Shown here piece by piece: positions 45,298 to 54,494 of a DNA stretch of 64,000 nt. The DNA is from Flavobacteriaceae bacterium (GTDB taxonomy: Bacteria; Bacteroidota; Bacteroidia; Flavobacteriales; Flavobacteriaceae): contig JABSPM010000063.1 in assembly GCA_013215095.1 (NCBI GenBank), positions 32,960-96,959 of the forward strand, in the 5' to 3' direction. The notes below the pieces were generated by a model, which made no database searches, was not told the DNA's origin, and saw nothing but the letters and a program-made list of their open reading frames with translations. A program made the translations under genes and the position numbers. Position 1 is the stretch's first letter, and each line of letters begins with the position of its first letter.

Positions 45298-47295
45298 ATG
45301 AAAAGATTAGTATTATGCAGTGTGTTTTTATTATTAGCTAATTTTGCCATAGCAAAAACAAACACTACAATTACAGAAACAGTAAAAGACGCAAAAACTG
45401 GTAAAGTCATTCCTGATGTTTCTATTATTATTCAAAATTTAACTGCAGGAACTACAACAAATTCAAAAGGATATTACACTATTGTAATATCTGAAAGTAG
45501 TAATAAACTTAGGTTTTCTAAAGTAGGGTACAAAACCCTCTTAAAAACTATTAATTCAAATCAAAAAAAATTAAAACAAGAAGTTCTTAATGTAGGAAAA
45601 TTACCTATTCAAAATATAGATACCTCTATTACTACAAATAGTGTAAATTCAAAACTATTACAACTTCGAAATGTTACAGATTTAGGCGATGCCGCTAAAA
45701 GTGCTACTGGAGTTCGTCCAATAAATAAATATGGAGGATTTCAAACATTTAGAATTCGTGGTTTCAATAACTTCGTATTACTTATAGATAGTGTCAAAGA
45801 TGAAAGATATAATATCTCTACTAGTGCTCCTACTACAAACTTAGCCAATGTAGAACGAATTGAAGTACTGAAAGGTCCTGCTAGTGTTTTATATGGTCAT
45901 TCAGTTTTAGGAGGAATTATTAATATTGTTAGAAAGAAACCTACAACAGAAGACAATGTAAGTTTTAATACTTCTTATGGTAGTTTTGACACTTATAATA
46001 TGGCAGTCGGTTTTGGCGGATCTATATTAGATAAATTGAGATATAGAACTGATTTTGGAATCACAAGAACTAATGATTGGAGAGATTATGGAGTAGCTAC
46101 TAACAATCGTTCTTTTTCTTTTAAATACACTTCTACTAGTAAAAATAAATTTGAGTTTTATGCACAAGCAAATAACGACAAATATGATACTGACACAGGA
46201 ATTCCTGTTGATGACGATGGTTCTTTAGTTACAGGTATGAATCCTGAAACGAGATATAACGATCCTCAAGATTTTCTAAAACATAAAAGATTTGATTTTC
46301 AATTAAAATACACACATGAATTCAACAGTAATTTTAAATTAACAAATCTTCTTTCGTATTCAGATGATGACATTAATTACTTGTCTACCGAGTTTTTAGA
46401 ATTCAATAGTACTAAAGATGAACTTGCTAGATCTTTTCTTTTTTATTTCAATCATCAAACTAAAACACTACAAAATCAGTTAGATTTTAGTTATACAACT
46501 ACAATAGGAAATATTAAGAATAAAATTCTTTTTGGTAATTCTATGAGTTTCTTAGATCGAAAAACATTTATAGGAAGTGTAATCGGTTCAGGAACCTTTA
46601 CAACTATTACTGAGGTGAACCCTATTTTGAATCAAGGACATATTGAACCTGCAGATGAACGATTAGATATAACTGATGAAACAGCAAGTGGTTTTCACAT
46701 ACAAGATTGGCTAGAACTTTCTGATCCAATTAAAGCTTTAATTGGATTACGTTATCATGTTTTTGAAGGTACTTACTACCGTAATGAAATAGATAATGAT
46801 AGAAACTTAATTGCAGCTGGAAACCGAACAGATATTTCTTCTGAAAAATGGAATAACTTTATAATAACAACGAAGAATACATCAATACAAGAAGGTAATT
46901 TTATCATATTCAATAAAAAAGTTTTTGCTGTAACCTACTCCGATTCTATTTCTAATTTGTACAACTTAGACAAAATAAAACGTATTCCAGAAGTAAAAGA
47001 ATACGCTAATTCAATTCAATATTTTAACATAAACAACCCTATTATTGATGCAAATTTACTCGATAAATACGACAACTATTATTTTAGTAGGCATAACACC
47101 AAAGAACTACCAATAATTAGGGTAAATACTAAAAACAAAATAAGTTATTATGTAAATCCTAAAACGACTAAAGTAGTTTACAAATGTGCTACTAAAAACA
47201 GAATACAACGTTGGATTTATCATGGCTTACACAGCTTAGATTTTTCATTTTTAATTTGGAATAGACCTCTTTGGGATATTACTCTCATTTGTTAG
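45298..47295 (+). CDS. Truncated TonB-dependent receptor fused in frame to a PepSY-family tail
   Basis: Residues 1-519 are a ferrisiderophore/cobalamin-type TonB receptor: signal peptide (ending NFAIA), a carboxypeptidase-regulatory-like domain (25-105), a plug (about 120-225, VERIEVLKGPASVLYG) and the first half of the barrel. At about residue 519 (nt near 46855), right after DISSEKWN, barrel sequence stops. The rest (520-665) matches the C-terminal part of PepSY-associated transmembrane proteins: IPEVKEYANSIQYF, then RWIYHGLHSLDFSFLIWNRPLWDI. The plug and half barrel without barrel closure should not make a working porin. The TonB gene is under a cobalamin riboswitch, so its intact ancestor probably imported corrinoids. 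The fusion looks like a deletion that removed the 3' half of one gene and the 5' half of the next. Confidence 0.85.
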   Translation: MKRLVLCSVFLLLANFAIAKTNTTITETVKDAKTGKVIPDVSIIIQNLTAGTTTNSKGYYTIVISESSNKLRFSKVGYKTLLKTINSNQKKLKQEVLNVGKLPIQNIDTSITTNSVNSKLLQLRNVTDLGDAAKSATGVRPINKYGGFQTFRIRGFNNFVLLIDSVKDERYNISTSAPTTNLANVERIEVLKGPASVLYGHSVLGGIINIVRKKPTTEDNVSFNTSYGSFDTYNMAVGFGGSILDKLRYRTDFGITRTNDWRDYGVATNNRSFSFKYTSTSKNKFEFYAQANNDKYDTDTGIPVDDDGSLVTGMNPETRYNDPQDFLKHKRFDFQLKYTHEFNSNFKLTNLLSYSDDDINYLSTEFLEFNSTKDELARSFLFYFNHQTKTLQNQLDFSYTTTIGNIKNKILFGNSMSFLDRKTFIGSVIGSGTFTTITEVNPILNQGHIEPADERLDITDETASGFHIQDWLELSDPIKALIGLRYHVFEGTYYRNEIDNDRNLIAAGNRTDISSEKWNNFIITTKNTSIQEGNFIIFNKKVFAVTYSDSISNLYNLDKIKRIPEVKEYANSIQYFNINNPIIDANLLDKYDNYYFSRHNTKELPIIRVNTKNKISYYVNPKTTKVVYKCATKNRIQRWIYHGLHSLDFSFLIWNRPLWDITLIC

Positions 47296-47389
47296 TATTG
47301 CAAGTACTATTCTAGGATATCTTTTCCTTAAAAGAAAATGGAAAAAAAAGCAACACAAAAAGAAAAAACTAAATCATAAATCGATATAA
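46855..47389 (+). pseudogene. PepSY-associated membrane protein remnant
   Basis: C-terminal half of a PepSY_TM-type protein, fused upstream to the TonB receptor. The fused frame ends at TAG 47293. Adding one T at about 47288-47290 restores FVSIASTILGYLFLKRKW, the last membrane helix and basic tail, ending at TAA 47387-47389, only 2 bp before the next gene's ATG, a natural spacing. The 5' half and PepSY repeats are missing. Confidence 0.72.
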
Positions 47390-47391
47390 AC

Positions 47392-48228
47392 ATGGGAAAA
47401 AATGTAGCAAAAGCTAATACAACCTTTTTATTTTGTGATGGAGGTTCTTGCAGGAAAGCAAAAAGCGAAATGGCTGTTCGAGAAGCCAGAGCACATTTAA
47501 GAAATGAAGAACTTTGGGATAACACTCACAGTATTAGAACTCGATGTAATGGTCGTTGTGAAGATGCTCCTACTTGGATTGTACAACCTGGAAATTACTG
47601 GTATAAAAACGTAACTCCAGAAAAAGCTGTTGAAATTATCGATGCTCATATCAATGAAGATAAACCTATCGATTCTTATCTTTTATATAAAGATGGAGAT
47701 GAAGCAATGAATTCTGACAATGAAAGAACTGTAAAACCAATTATTTTTAATCAGAAAGAAGATAAAGATTATGGAAATGTATTAGTTGCACGTTCTCCTT
47801 CATCAGATCAATTTCTATATCCTTTATTCAAAAAACTTTTTGAAACCTCATCTAACATCCAAGTAAACTTTCATAATGGAAATCAGCAAATAATTACACA
47901 ATTGCATCAAGTTACTTACACTGATGATTTTGATATTGTTGTAGAAGGACCAGAAACTAATTTAAAATTAGCTATTGGTCCGATTACTAAAGCAATAGAA
48001 AAAAATGTTGCTCAAGAAATTAAAGATAGAAAAGTTGGAGTTGCAGAAGTTATTTGGACGAAAGAAGACACTAATCACATAGCTCATATTCGTTTAAAGA
48101 ATAGGAAAGGAAAATTTTTAGTATCATTGGACATTCCAAAAAAAAATAGTACACTTTGGGAATATATTCTTAGTATTTATCTAAGTATGGATAGTAAAAA
48201 CCCTAAAATAGTTTTACCTGTTGAATAA
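47392..48228 (+). CDS. Thioredoxin-like [2Fe-2S] ferredoxin with an uncharacterised C-terminal domain
   Basis: Residues 1-105 look like a thioredoxin-like [2Fe-2S] ferredoxin: FLFCDGGSCRKAK (CX4C) and TRCNGRCEDAPTW (CX3C) supply four cysteines in the family pattern. Residues about 115-278 form a second domain with no cysteines (VEGPETNLKLAIGPITKAI, VAEVIWTKEDTNHIAHIRL) that I do not recognise. Ferredoxins of this kind occur in cobalamin clusters, where corrin-ring and cobalt reduction steps need electrons; a reductase role here is inference. No CobR or CobG is found in the window. The stop overlaps the next gene by 8 bp. Confidence 0.75.
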   Translation: MGKNVAKANTTFLFCDGGSCRKAKSEMAVREARAHLRNEELWDNTHSIRTRCNGRCEDAPTWIVQPGNYWYKNVTPEKAVEIIDAHINEDKPIDSYLLYKDGDEAMNSDNERTVKPIIFNQKEDKDYGNVLVARSPSSDQFLYPLFKKLFETSSNIQVNFHNGNQQIITQLHQVTYTDDFDIVVEGPETNLKLAIGPITKAIEKNVAQEIKDRKVGVAEVIWTKEDTNHIAHIRLKNRKGKFLVSLDIPKKNSTLWEYILSIYLSMDSKNPKIVLPVE

Positions 48229-49039
48229 TAAACAAATTAGCATATTAGGATGTGGATGGCTTGGTTTACCTCTAGCTGAATTTTTAATCGATAGAGATTA
48301 TACCGTAAAAGGCTCTACAACATCACTAGCAAAAGAAGAAATACTTAAGGAGCGTAATATTATTCCTTTTGTGTTTAAATTAGGTGAATCGTATGATAAA
48401 ACTTTGATGAATGATTTCTTTTCAGACAGTGAAGTAATTATCCTCAATTTTCCTCCTAAGCGTATTTCTGATATTTTAATTGTATATCAAAAACAAATCA
48501 AAGAAGTATTACCATATATAAAACCAGAGCAAAAAGTAATTTTTGTTAGTTCTACTTCTGTATATCAAAATACAAACGATTGGGTAACCGAAACCATAGA
48601 AAACAAACCCGAAAAAGAATCAGGAAAAGCCGTTTTGGCTGTTGAACAACTTTTACAAGCACAGGTAAAAAATAATCTTACTATTCTTCGTTTAGCTGGA
48701 CTCATTGGTTATGATAGAGTTCCAGGACGTTTTTTAGCAAAGAAAAAAGAAGTTTCAAATGGTAAAGCTCCAATTAATGTAATTCATCAAGACGATTGTA
48801 TTGGATTAATCAATGCTATTATTTCTGAAAATGCTTGGGGAACTGTAATTAATGGTTGTGCAGATGAACATCCTTTACGAGAAACATTTTATATCTTAGC
48901 TGCTGAAAAAGTAGGTTTAGTACCTCCTGAGTTTAAACAATCAGAAACTGTTGAGTTTAAAAAAATATCAAATACTAAAAGTAAAACCTTATTAAATTAT
49001 ACATATAAGTATCCAGATCCTTTAACTCTTGTTACGTAA
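48221..49039 (+). CDS. Rossmann-fold NAD(P)-binding protein, atypical SDR/YeeZ-like
   Basis: A 272-residue protein beginning ISILGCGWLGLPLAEFLIDR, the GxGxxG dinucleotide-binding loop, with FVSSTSVYQNTNDWVTE (the SDR serine region) and ILRLAGLIGYDRVPGRFLAK. The fold is that of atypical or extended SDR epimerase-like proteins. It has no known step in cobalamin synthesis, yet it is coupled to genes on both sides: the TTG start overlaps the ferredoxin stop by 8 bp and cobA follows with no gap. The start codon is inferred, since no ATG lies before the Rossmann loop. Confidence 0.78.
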   Translation: MNNKQISILGCGWLGLPLAEFLIDRDYTVKGSTTSLAKEEILKERNIIPFVFKLGESYDKTLMNDFFSDSEVIILNFPPKRISDILIVYQKQIKEVLPYIKPEQKVIFVSSTSVYQNTNDWVTETIENKPEKESGKAVLAVEQLLQAQVKNNLTILRLAGLIGYDRVPGRFLAKKKEVSNGKAPINVIHQDDCIGLINAIISENAWGTVINGCADEHPLRETFYILAAEKVGLVPPEFKQSETVEFKKISNTKSKTLLNYTYKYPDPLTLVT

Positions 49040-49762
49040 ATGCAGAAGATAAATATTATAGGTGCCGGTCCGGGAGATCCAGAATTACTTACAGTCAAAG
49101 CCCATAAATTAATTACAGATGCTGATGTTATTTTACATGACAACTTGGTTTCTTCAGAAATTTTAGCATTAAATACTACTGCTAAAAAAATATATGTAGG
49201 TCGAAAATTTGGAGATCAATCAGATCAAATTAGCAGACAAGATCGTATTAATCAATTACTGCACGAACACTACTTAGAAGGTAAAAAAGTAGTCCGTTTA
49301 AAATCTGGTGATCCTTATATTTATGGTAGAGCTGCTGAAGAAGCACGATACTTAATAAAACATAAATTACCGTTTGAAGTAGTTCCTGGTATTACCGCTT
49401 CAATTGCAGCTGCCAACACATTAAATATTCCAATTACAGAACGAAATCATTCAAATGCAATGCTTATTTGTACTGCTCATACTGCTGATTATTCTTTTGA
49501 ACAACTCAATGGAATTGCGCATATGCTTAAAGCAGGAAATACGATTTCTATTTACATGGGATTAAAAAGTTTACATAGAATCATTCCAAAACTTTTAGAA
49601 GTTTGTAAAGATGAAACGATTCCAGTAAACGCTATTTCAAACGTATCAAGAGAAAATCAACAAATTATTACTGGTAATTTAGGGAATATAGAAACTAAAA
49701 TAGCCAATAGTTCTATTCCTATGCCTGTAGTTTTTATTATTGGAGCTACTCCAATCTATTAA
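49040..49762 (+). CDS. cobA: Uroporphyrinogen-III C-methyltransferase (SUMT)
   Basis: Adds methyls at C2 and C7 of uroporphyrinogen III using SAM, giving precorrin-2, the branch point to sirohaem and cobalamin. 240 residues: IIGAGPGDPELLTVKAHKLI at the N-terminus, VVRLKSGDPYIYGRAAEEA (in pieces; about 88-106) and PGITASIAAANTLNIPITER. No CysG-type dehydrogenase/chelatase domain is attached, so oxidation to sirohydrochlorin for CbiX would need another protein. Immediately follows the SDR gene. Confidence 0.95.
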   Translation: MQKINIIGAGPGDPELLTVKAHKLITDADVILHDNLVSSEILALNTTAKKIYVGRKFGDQSDQISRQDRINQLLHEHYLEGKKVVRLKSGDPYIYGRAAEEARYLIKHKLPFEVVPGITASIAAANTLNIPITERNHSNAMLICTAHTADYSFEQLNGIAHMLKAGNTISIYMGLKSLHRIIPKLLEVCKDETIPVNAISNVSRENQQIITGNLGNIETKIANSSIPMPVVFIIGATPIY

Positions 49763-49772
49763 AACAAGACCA

Positions 49773-50711
49773 ATGAAAGAAGGAATTTTATTATGCGGAC
49801 ATGGTTCTAGACGAGCGGCTGCCGTTACATCGTTTAAAAGATTAGTTACCGTTTTAAAAGAACGTTACGAAGATAAATATGAAGTTGATTATGGTTTTTT
49901 AGAATTTAACCATCCGACTTATGAAGCTGCTGTAGAGCGTATGTATTTAAACGGAGTTCGTAAAATATATGCTTTACCTGTAATTTTATTTGCTGGATCG
50001 CATGCTAAAAATGATATTCCTTTTGAATTAAATACGTTACAAACTTACCATGATGACTTAACCATTTCAATGGCTAAACACATTGGCGTAAGCTCTTTTT
50101 TATTAGATTTATCAGTAAAACGCATCAAAGAAGCCGAAGAAAAACTTCCTACTATAAACAGAAAAGATACTTGTTTAATTGTGGTCGGTAGAGGTACAAC
50201 AGATCCTGATGCAAATAGTGATGTTGCAAAATTAATGAATATGCTTTGGGAAGGTTTAGGCTTTGGTTTTGCTACTGTTGGTTATAGTGGAACTGCTTAT
50301 CCGAATATAAAAGAGAGTTTAGAATTGGTAAATAAATTAGGATTTAAACGTACAATCATAATTCCGTTTTTCTTCTTTACTGGTGTATTATTAGAACGTA
50401 TTTATGGGGCAGTTTCTGCTATGGATGAAAAATCTGAACATGAATACATATACACCGATCCTTTTGGAACTGATGAATTAATTCTAAAAGCTTTTGACGA
50501 ACGCTTATATGAGGCTAAAAATGGTATTGCCAATATGAATTGCCAGATGTGTAAATACCGAAAGCAAGTTGTTGGTTTTGAAGAATATTTAGGTCAGGAA
50601 CAAATGGGACACCATTTAAATGTTAAAGGTATTTTATTTGAAGAAGATGAAAAACCTGGAGAAAAGAAAAGTGGTATTAGTAATACAATTAAAAAGATTT
50701 TGGGAATATAA
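49773..50711 (+). CDS. cbiX: Sirohydrochlorin cobaltochelatase-like protein CbiX
   Basis: Class II chelatase inserting Co2+ into sirohydrochlorin in the early-cobalt route. I start at ATG 49773 (MKEGILLCGHGSRRAAAV); the frame 33 nt earlier lies inside cobA. Two chelatase-fold halves (1-120 and 125-240): the metal histidine is in CGHGSRR and the second in LFAGSHAKNDIP, while the C-terminal half has VGRGTTDPDAN without the histidine, as in other long CbiX proteins. A C-terminal CQMCKYRKQ (CxxC, about 255-263) followed by MGHHLNVKG may bind an Fe-S cluster or metal. 312 residues. It converges on cobN with a 30-bp gap. Confidence 0.88.
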   Translation: MKEGILLCGHGSRRAAAVTSFKRLVTVLKERYEDKYEVDYGFLEFNHPTYEAAVERMYLNGVRKIYALPVILFAGSHAKNDIPFELNTLQTYHDDLTISMAKHIGVSSFLLDLSVKRIKEAEEKLPTINRKDTCLIVVGRGTTDPDANSDVAKLMNMLWEGLGFGFATVGYSGTAYPNIKESLELVNKLGFKRTIIIPFFFFTGVLLERIYGAVSAMDEKSEHEYIYTDPFGTDELILKAFDERLYEAKNGIANMNCQMCKYRKQVVGFEEYLGQEQMGHHLNVKGILFEEDEKPGEKKSGISNTIKKILGI

Positions 50712-50741
50712 TGTTCAAGGGGATTAATCCCTTTGGAGTTA

Positions 50742-53700
50742 CTACTCCACAATTCCTTCTCCTTCGAGATATAAATCTTCAAGTTGTTGTTTAATTTCAT
50801 TTGAAGGTTCTTGCCACATACCACGCTGAATTGCTTCTAATAAACGTTCACTCATATCTTTTAAAGCCCACGGATTGTTGTCTTTTATGAAAGCTTTATT
50901 TTTTTCGTCTAATAAATAACGCTCTGTGATACCTTCATACATAAAATCATCAATCAAGTTTGTAGTGGCATCATAAGCGAATAAATAATCTAACGTAGCT
51001 GCCATTTCAAAAGCGCCTTTATACCCATGACGTTGCACTCCGGCAATCCACTTTGGATTTATCACTCTTGATCGATATACTTTTAACAACTCTTCTTTTA
51101 AGGTTTTTACTTTTGGAGTTTCTGGTCGAGAATGATCTCCAAAATATACTTCAGCTTCACTTCCTTTTACTTTAGCTACTGCATTTGCTAATCCACCTTG
51201 GAATTGATAATAATCATCACTATCTAAAATATCGTGTTCTCTGTTATCTTGATTATGCATTACAATTTGCATCGCTTGTAATCTATTTGTAAACGATTCG
51301 TGTGCTGAAACACCTTTTTTAGAATTTCCATAAGCATAACCACTCCAATTGATATATACTTTGGCTAAATCTTCTTGCGTTTCCCAGTTTTTCTCATCAA
51401 TTACAGCTTGTAAGCCCGCGCCATACGCACCTGGTTTAGATCCAAAAACTCGGTATAAAGCACGTTGTTTAGCTTCTTCTTGAGGTAAACCTTTAGTTTC
51501 CCAATCTTTAGTTTCTGCTAAAAATCGCTTACGAATAGGGTTTTCTTCTAAAGATTCATCTAATTCGGCAACTCTGGCTACAGCAGTATTGAATAAATTA
51601 ATTACATCTGGAAAAGCATCTCTAAAAAACCCAGAAATACGTAACGTAACATCAACTCTTGGTCGTTGTAATTTGAGTAACGGAATTACTTCAAAATCGC
51701 TTACTCTTCTATTGGTATTTTTCCAAATTGGTTTTACACCCATTAAGGCAAATGCTTGAGCAATATCATCTCCTCCTGTTCGCATTGTTGAGGTTCCCCA
51801 GACAGAAATCCCTATAGTTTCTGGATAATCTCCATGTTCTTGGATGTAACGATCTATAATTAGTTTTGCACTTTTTTCACCTAAACGAAAAGCAGTTTCT
51901 GTAGGAATTGTTCGAACATCAACTGAATAAAAATTACGACCTGTTGGTAATAAATCCACACGTCCTCTTGTTGGAGCTCCAGACGGACCAGAAGGTACGT
52001 AAGCTCCGTTTAATCCTTCTAATAAATTTGTGATTTCTTCGGTTGTGTTATGTACAGCAACTAAGGTTTTATGTTTTATCAGTACTAAAACTTCATTTAG
52101 TTTTGGATAAACTTCAGATAAAATATTTTCATCTAAAAATTGTATCAATTGTTGTTTTGCGATAAACTCTAATTGCTCAACAACTTGACCTACAGTTTTA
52201 CAATCTTTTTCTCTAATCTTTATTTCTAATTTTTCAGCATAATCTAATGCTAAAATATTTTGTTGAATTCTAAGATCTTCGGCTAAAACTTGTGTAATTC
52301 CTTTTTGCTCATACGTAGGCATTCTGTGTAAAGCAATTAATAAATCAATTAATTGATCATCTACAGGAGCTTTTCCGAAAATATGCAAGCCATCTCGAAT
52401 TTGTGCTTCTTTAAGTTCACATAAATATCCATCTAATTTTACCAAAAGTTCATCTACATCATCTGAAGTAATTCCTAAATCGATATTCAGCTTAGTTTCT
52501 TTAACCAAATTTGCAATTTCATTTTCTAAAGCTTTTGATCGTTTTGAATCTAAATTTGAAGCTTCATAATATTCATCAACTAAATGCTCTAATTTCATTA
52601 AACTTCCATAACTCTCAGCTCTAGTCATCGGTGGAATTAAATGATCTATAATTACCGCTTGATTTCTTCGTTTTGCTTGTGTTCCTTCTCCAGGATCGTT
52701 GATAATAAACGGATAAAAATGTGGTAATGCATCGAACAACATCGCTGGAAAACAAGTTTCTGGATCTAAAGACACACTTTTTCCTGGTAACCATTCTAAG
52801 TTTCCATGTTTTCCTAAATGAATTACAGCATCTGCTTGATATGTATCTTGTAACCAGAAATAATAGGCCAAATATTGATATGTGGGAGCTAAATCTGGAG
52901 AGTGATAAATTGCTTGCGGATCTTGATTATAACCTCTAGATGGCTGAATACTCACAAAAACATTCCCTAATAAAAATCCAGAAACGATAAAACCTTCTTC
53001 TGTGAAATAAGGATCATTATCTGGAGTTCCCCATTGTTCTATAATCTTTTCTTGTAAAGTTTTTGAAATAGTATAAAATCGTTTTTTAAAATCAGATAAA
53101 CTATACAGTATCACATGAGGACGAGTTTGCGCTGTACTAATATCATTGGTTGTAACTTGTGTAATCCAATACATTAATTCCGTTCCTGATTGCGGTAGTT
53201 GTTCTCCTAAATTATAATTTGCTTCTTGTAAGGCGTTTAACAAGACTGTGCAACTTGCTGGCGTATCTAATCCTACTCCATTAGCCAGTCGACTATCTTT
53301 ATTGGGATAGTTAGGTAAAATAACAGCTACTCGTTTTTCTTCATTTTTCTTTTCTTGTAATCTAATCCAATTTTTTGCCAATCGCGCCATGAATTCACAA
53401 GCTGGTTGGTGAGCTTCATATTTTACAATTGTACTATCAGTAAGTTCATCTTTTTGAACTTCCTTTTTAAAAGACACTGCTCTACCAATAATTCTTCCAT
53501 CAATTTCTGGTAAGGCTACATTCATAGCAATATCAGTAGGCGGAAGACCAAACATACCTTCTTCCCAAACTGTTTTATTCGTAGTAGAAAAAATAGCTTG
53601 TAAAATAGGAATTCCTAATCTATCAAAAATAAAATCTGTAGTATCTGAAGATTTAATTGTAAATCCTGTTGTATTAATTATGGCTGATATTTTTCTAGCA

Positions 53701-54488
53701 CCTGAATTCGTCATTAGTTTTTCAAGATTCACTAATGTATCAGGATCTCTCAGATTATTTGCAAAAGCTACAACAGACTGTATGTCTTGATCTAATAAAG
53801 ATTGACTCAAAACTTCTAAAGGTTCTAAGTTATTCGCCAAGAAATGAGTTCTGTATGCTAATAAGATTGTTGTTGGTTGATTGTGATCTAAACTTGAATC
53901 TAACTCTTCTTGTGTAACAATTCCGTTTTCAAATGTATATAGAAACAAGTCGTCTATTTGTTCAGCTGTAACTACCTCAACAGTTTGATTGAAAAAATTC
54001 TTACGGATATAATTTAAAAAGTTAATTGCGTTTGCTTTTCCTCCTTGTTGTAAATATTGTCTACAATGATGTACCGTTTGTAATGGTACAGAAGACAACT
54101 TCATCAATTCGTAATCGGGTTCATGAGCGGGAATAAAAAGTAACACACAATTGGTCCCTTCTTGTAATTCAACTAACGATTCAACTAAATATTTATAATA
54201 ACTTATTCCTCCTAAAAGACTACAAACAATTACTTTGGCTTTCTCTAAAACATCTTCTACATAATTATCTATCGTCAATTCTTGCTTTAGATATACCAAA
54301 TTGGTCATACGCAAACTTGGCAGTCTATCACTTTGTTGAGTATAAAGTGTTTTATAGGCTTCATTTACCGTATGTATTTCGGTATCGCCTGCACTTAAAA
54401 AAACAATATCTCCTGGTTTTTGTTCAATGTAAAAAACACCATCATCATCTGGATTCCAACCTCCAGGTATTGTTGCTATTAAATGCAT
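50742..54488 (-). CDS. cobN: CobN-type cobaltochelatase large subunit
   Basis: Large subunit of the ATP-dependent class I chelatase that inserts Co2+ into hydrogenobyrinic acid a,c-diamide, related to ChlH/BchH. 1,248 residues begin IATIPGGWNPDDDG. Conserved stretches include VIHLGKHGNLEWLPGKSVSL (about residue 560), FPFIINDPGEGTQAKRR-like IINDPGEGTQAKRRNQAV, VDLLPTGRNFYSVDVRTIP and VWGTSTMRTGGDDIAQAF. Last gene of the minus-strand operon, 6 bp after cobB and two genes after the ChlI-ChlD fusion that would be its ATPase. Full length. CobN homologues in some Bacteroidota act in haem handling, but the context argues for cobalt here. Confidence 0.93.
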   Translation of the reverse strand: MHLIATIPGGWNPDDDGVFYIEQKPGDIVFLSAGDTEIHTVNEAYKTLYTQQSDRLPSLRMTNLVYLKQELTIDNYVEDVLEKAKVIVCSLLGGISYYKYLVESLVELQEGTNCVLLFIPAHEPDYELMKLSSVPLQTVHHCRQYLQQGGKANAINFLNYIRKNFFNQTVEVVTAEQIDDLFLYTFENGIVTQEELDSSLDHNQPTTILLAYRTHFLANNLEPLEVLSQSLLDQDIQSVVAFANNLRDPDTLVNLEKLMTNSGARKISAIINTTGFTIKSSDTTDFIFDRLGIPILQAIFSTTNKTVWEEGMFGLPPTDIAMNVALPEIDGRIIGRAVSFKKEVQKDELTDSTIVKYEAHQPACEFMARLAKNWIRLQEKKNEEKRVAVILPNYPNKDSRLANGVGLDTPASCTVLLNALQEANYNLGEQLPQSGTELMYWITQVTTNDISTAQTRPHVILYSLSDFKKRFYTISKTLQEKIIEQWGTPDNDPYFTEEGFIVSGFLLGNVFVSIQPSRGYNQDPQAIYHSPDLAPTYQYLAYYFWLQDTYQADAVIHLGKHGNLEWLPGKSVSLDPETCFPAMLFDALPHFYPFIINDPGEGTQAKRRNQAVIIDHLIPPMTRAESYGSLMKLEHLVDEYYEASNLDSKRSKALENEIANLVKETKLNIDLGITSDDVDELLVKLDGYLCELKEAQIRDGLHIFGKAPVDDQLIDLLIALHRMPTYEQKGITQVLAEDLRIQQNILALDYAEKLEIKIREKDCKTVGQVVEQLEFIAKQQLIQFLDENILSEVYPKLNEVLVLIKHKTLVAVHNTTEEITNLLEGLNGAYVPSGPSGAPTRGRVDLLPTGRNFYSVDVRTIPTETAFRLGEKSAKLIIDRYIQEHGDYPETIGISVWGTSTMRTGGDDIAQAFALMGVKPIWKNTNRRVSDFEVIPLLKLQRPRVDVTLRISGFFRDAFPDVINLFNTAVARVAELDESLEENPIRKRFLAETKDWETKGLPQEEAKQRALYRVFGSKPGAYGAGLQAVIDEKNWETQEDLAKVYINWSGYAYGNSKKGVSAHESFTNRLQAMQIVMHNQDNREHDILDSDDYYQFQGGLANAVAKVKGSEAEVYFGDHSRPETPKVKTLKEELLKVYRSRVINPKWIAGVQRHGYKGAFEMAATLDYLFAYDATTNLIDDFMYEGITERYLLDEKNKAFIKDNNPWALKDMSERLLEAIQRGMWQEPSNEIKQQLEDLYLEGEGIVE

Positions 54489-54494
54489 AATTTT

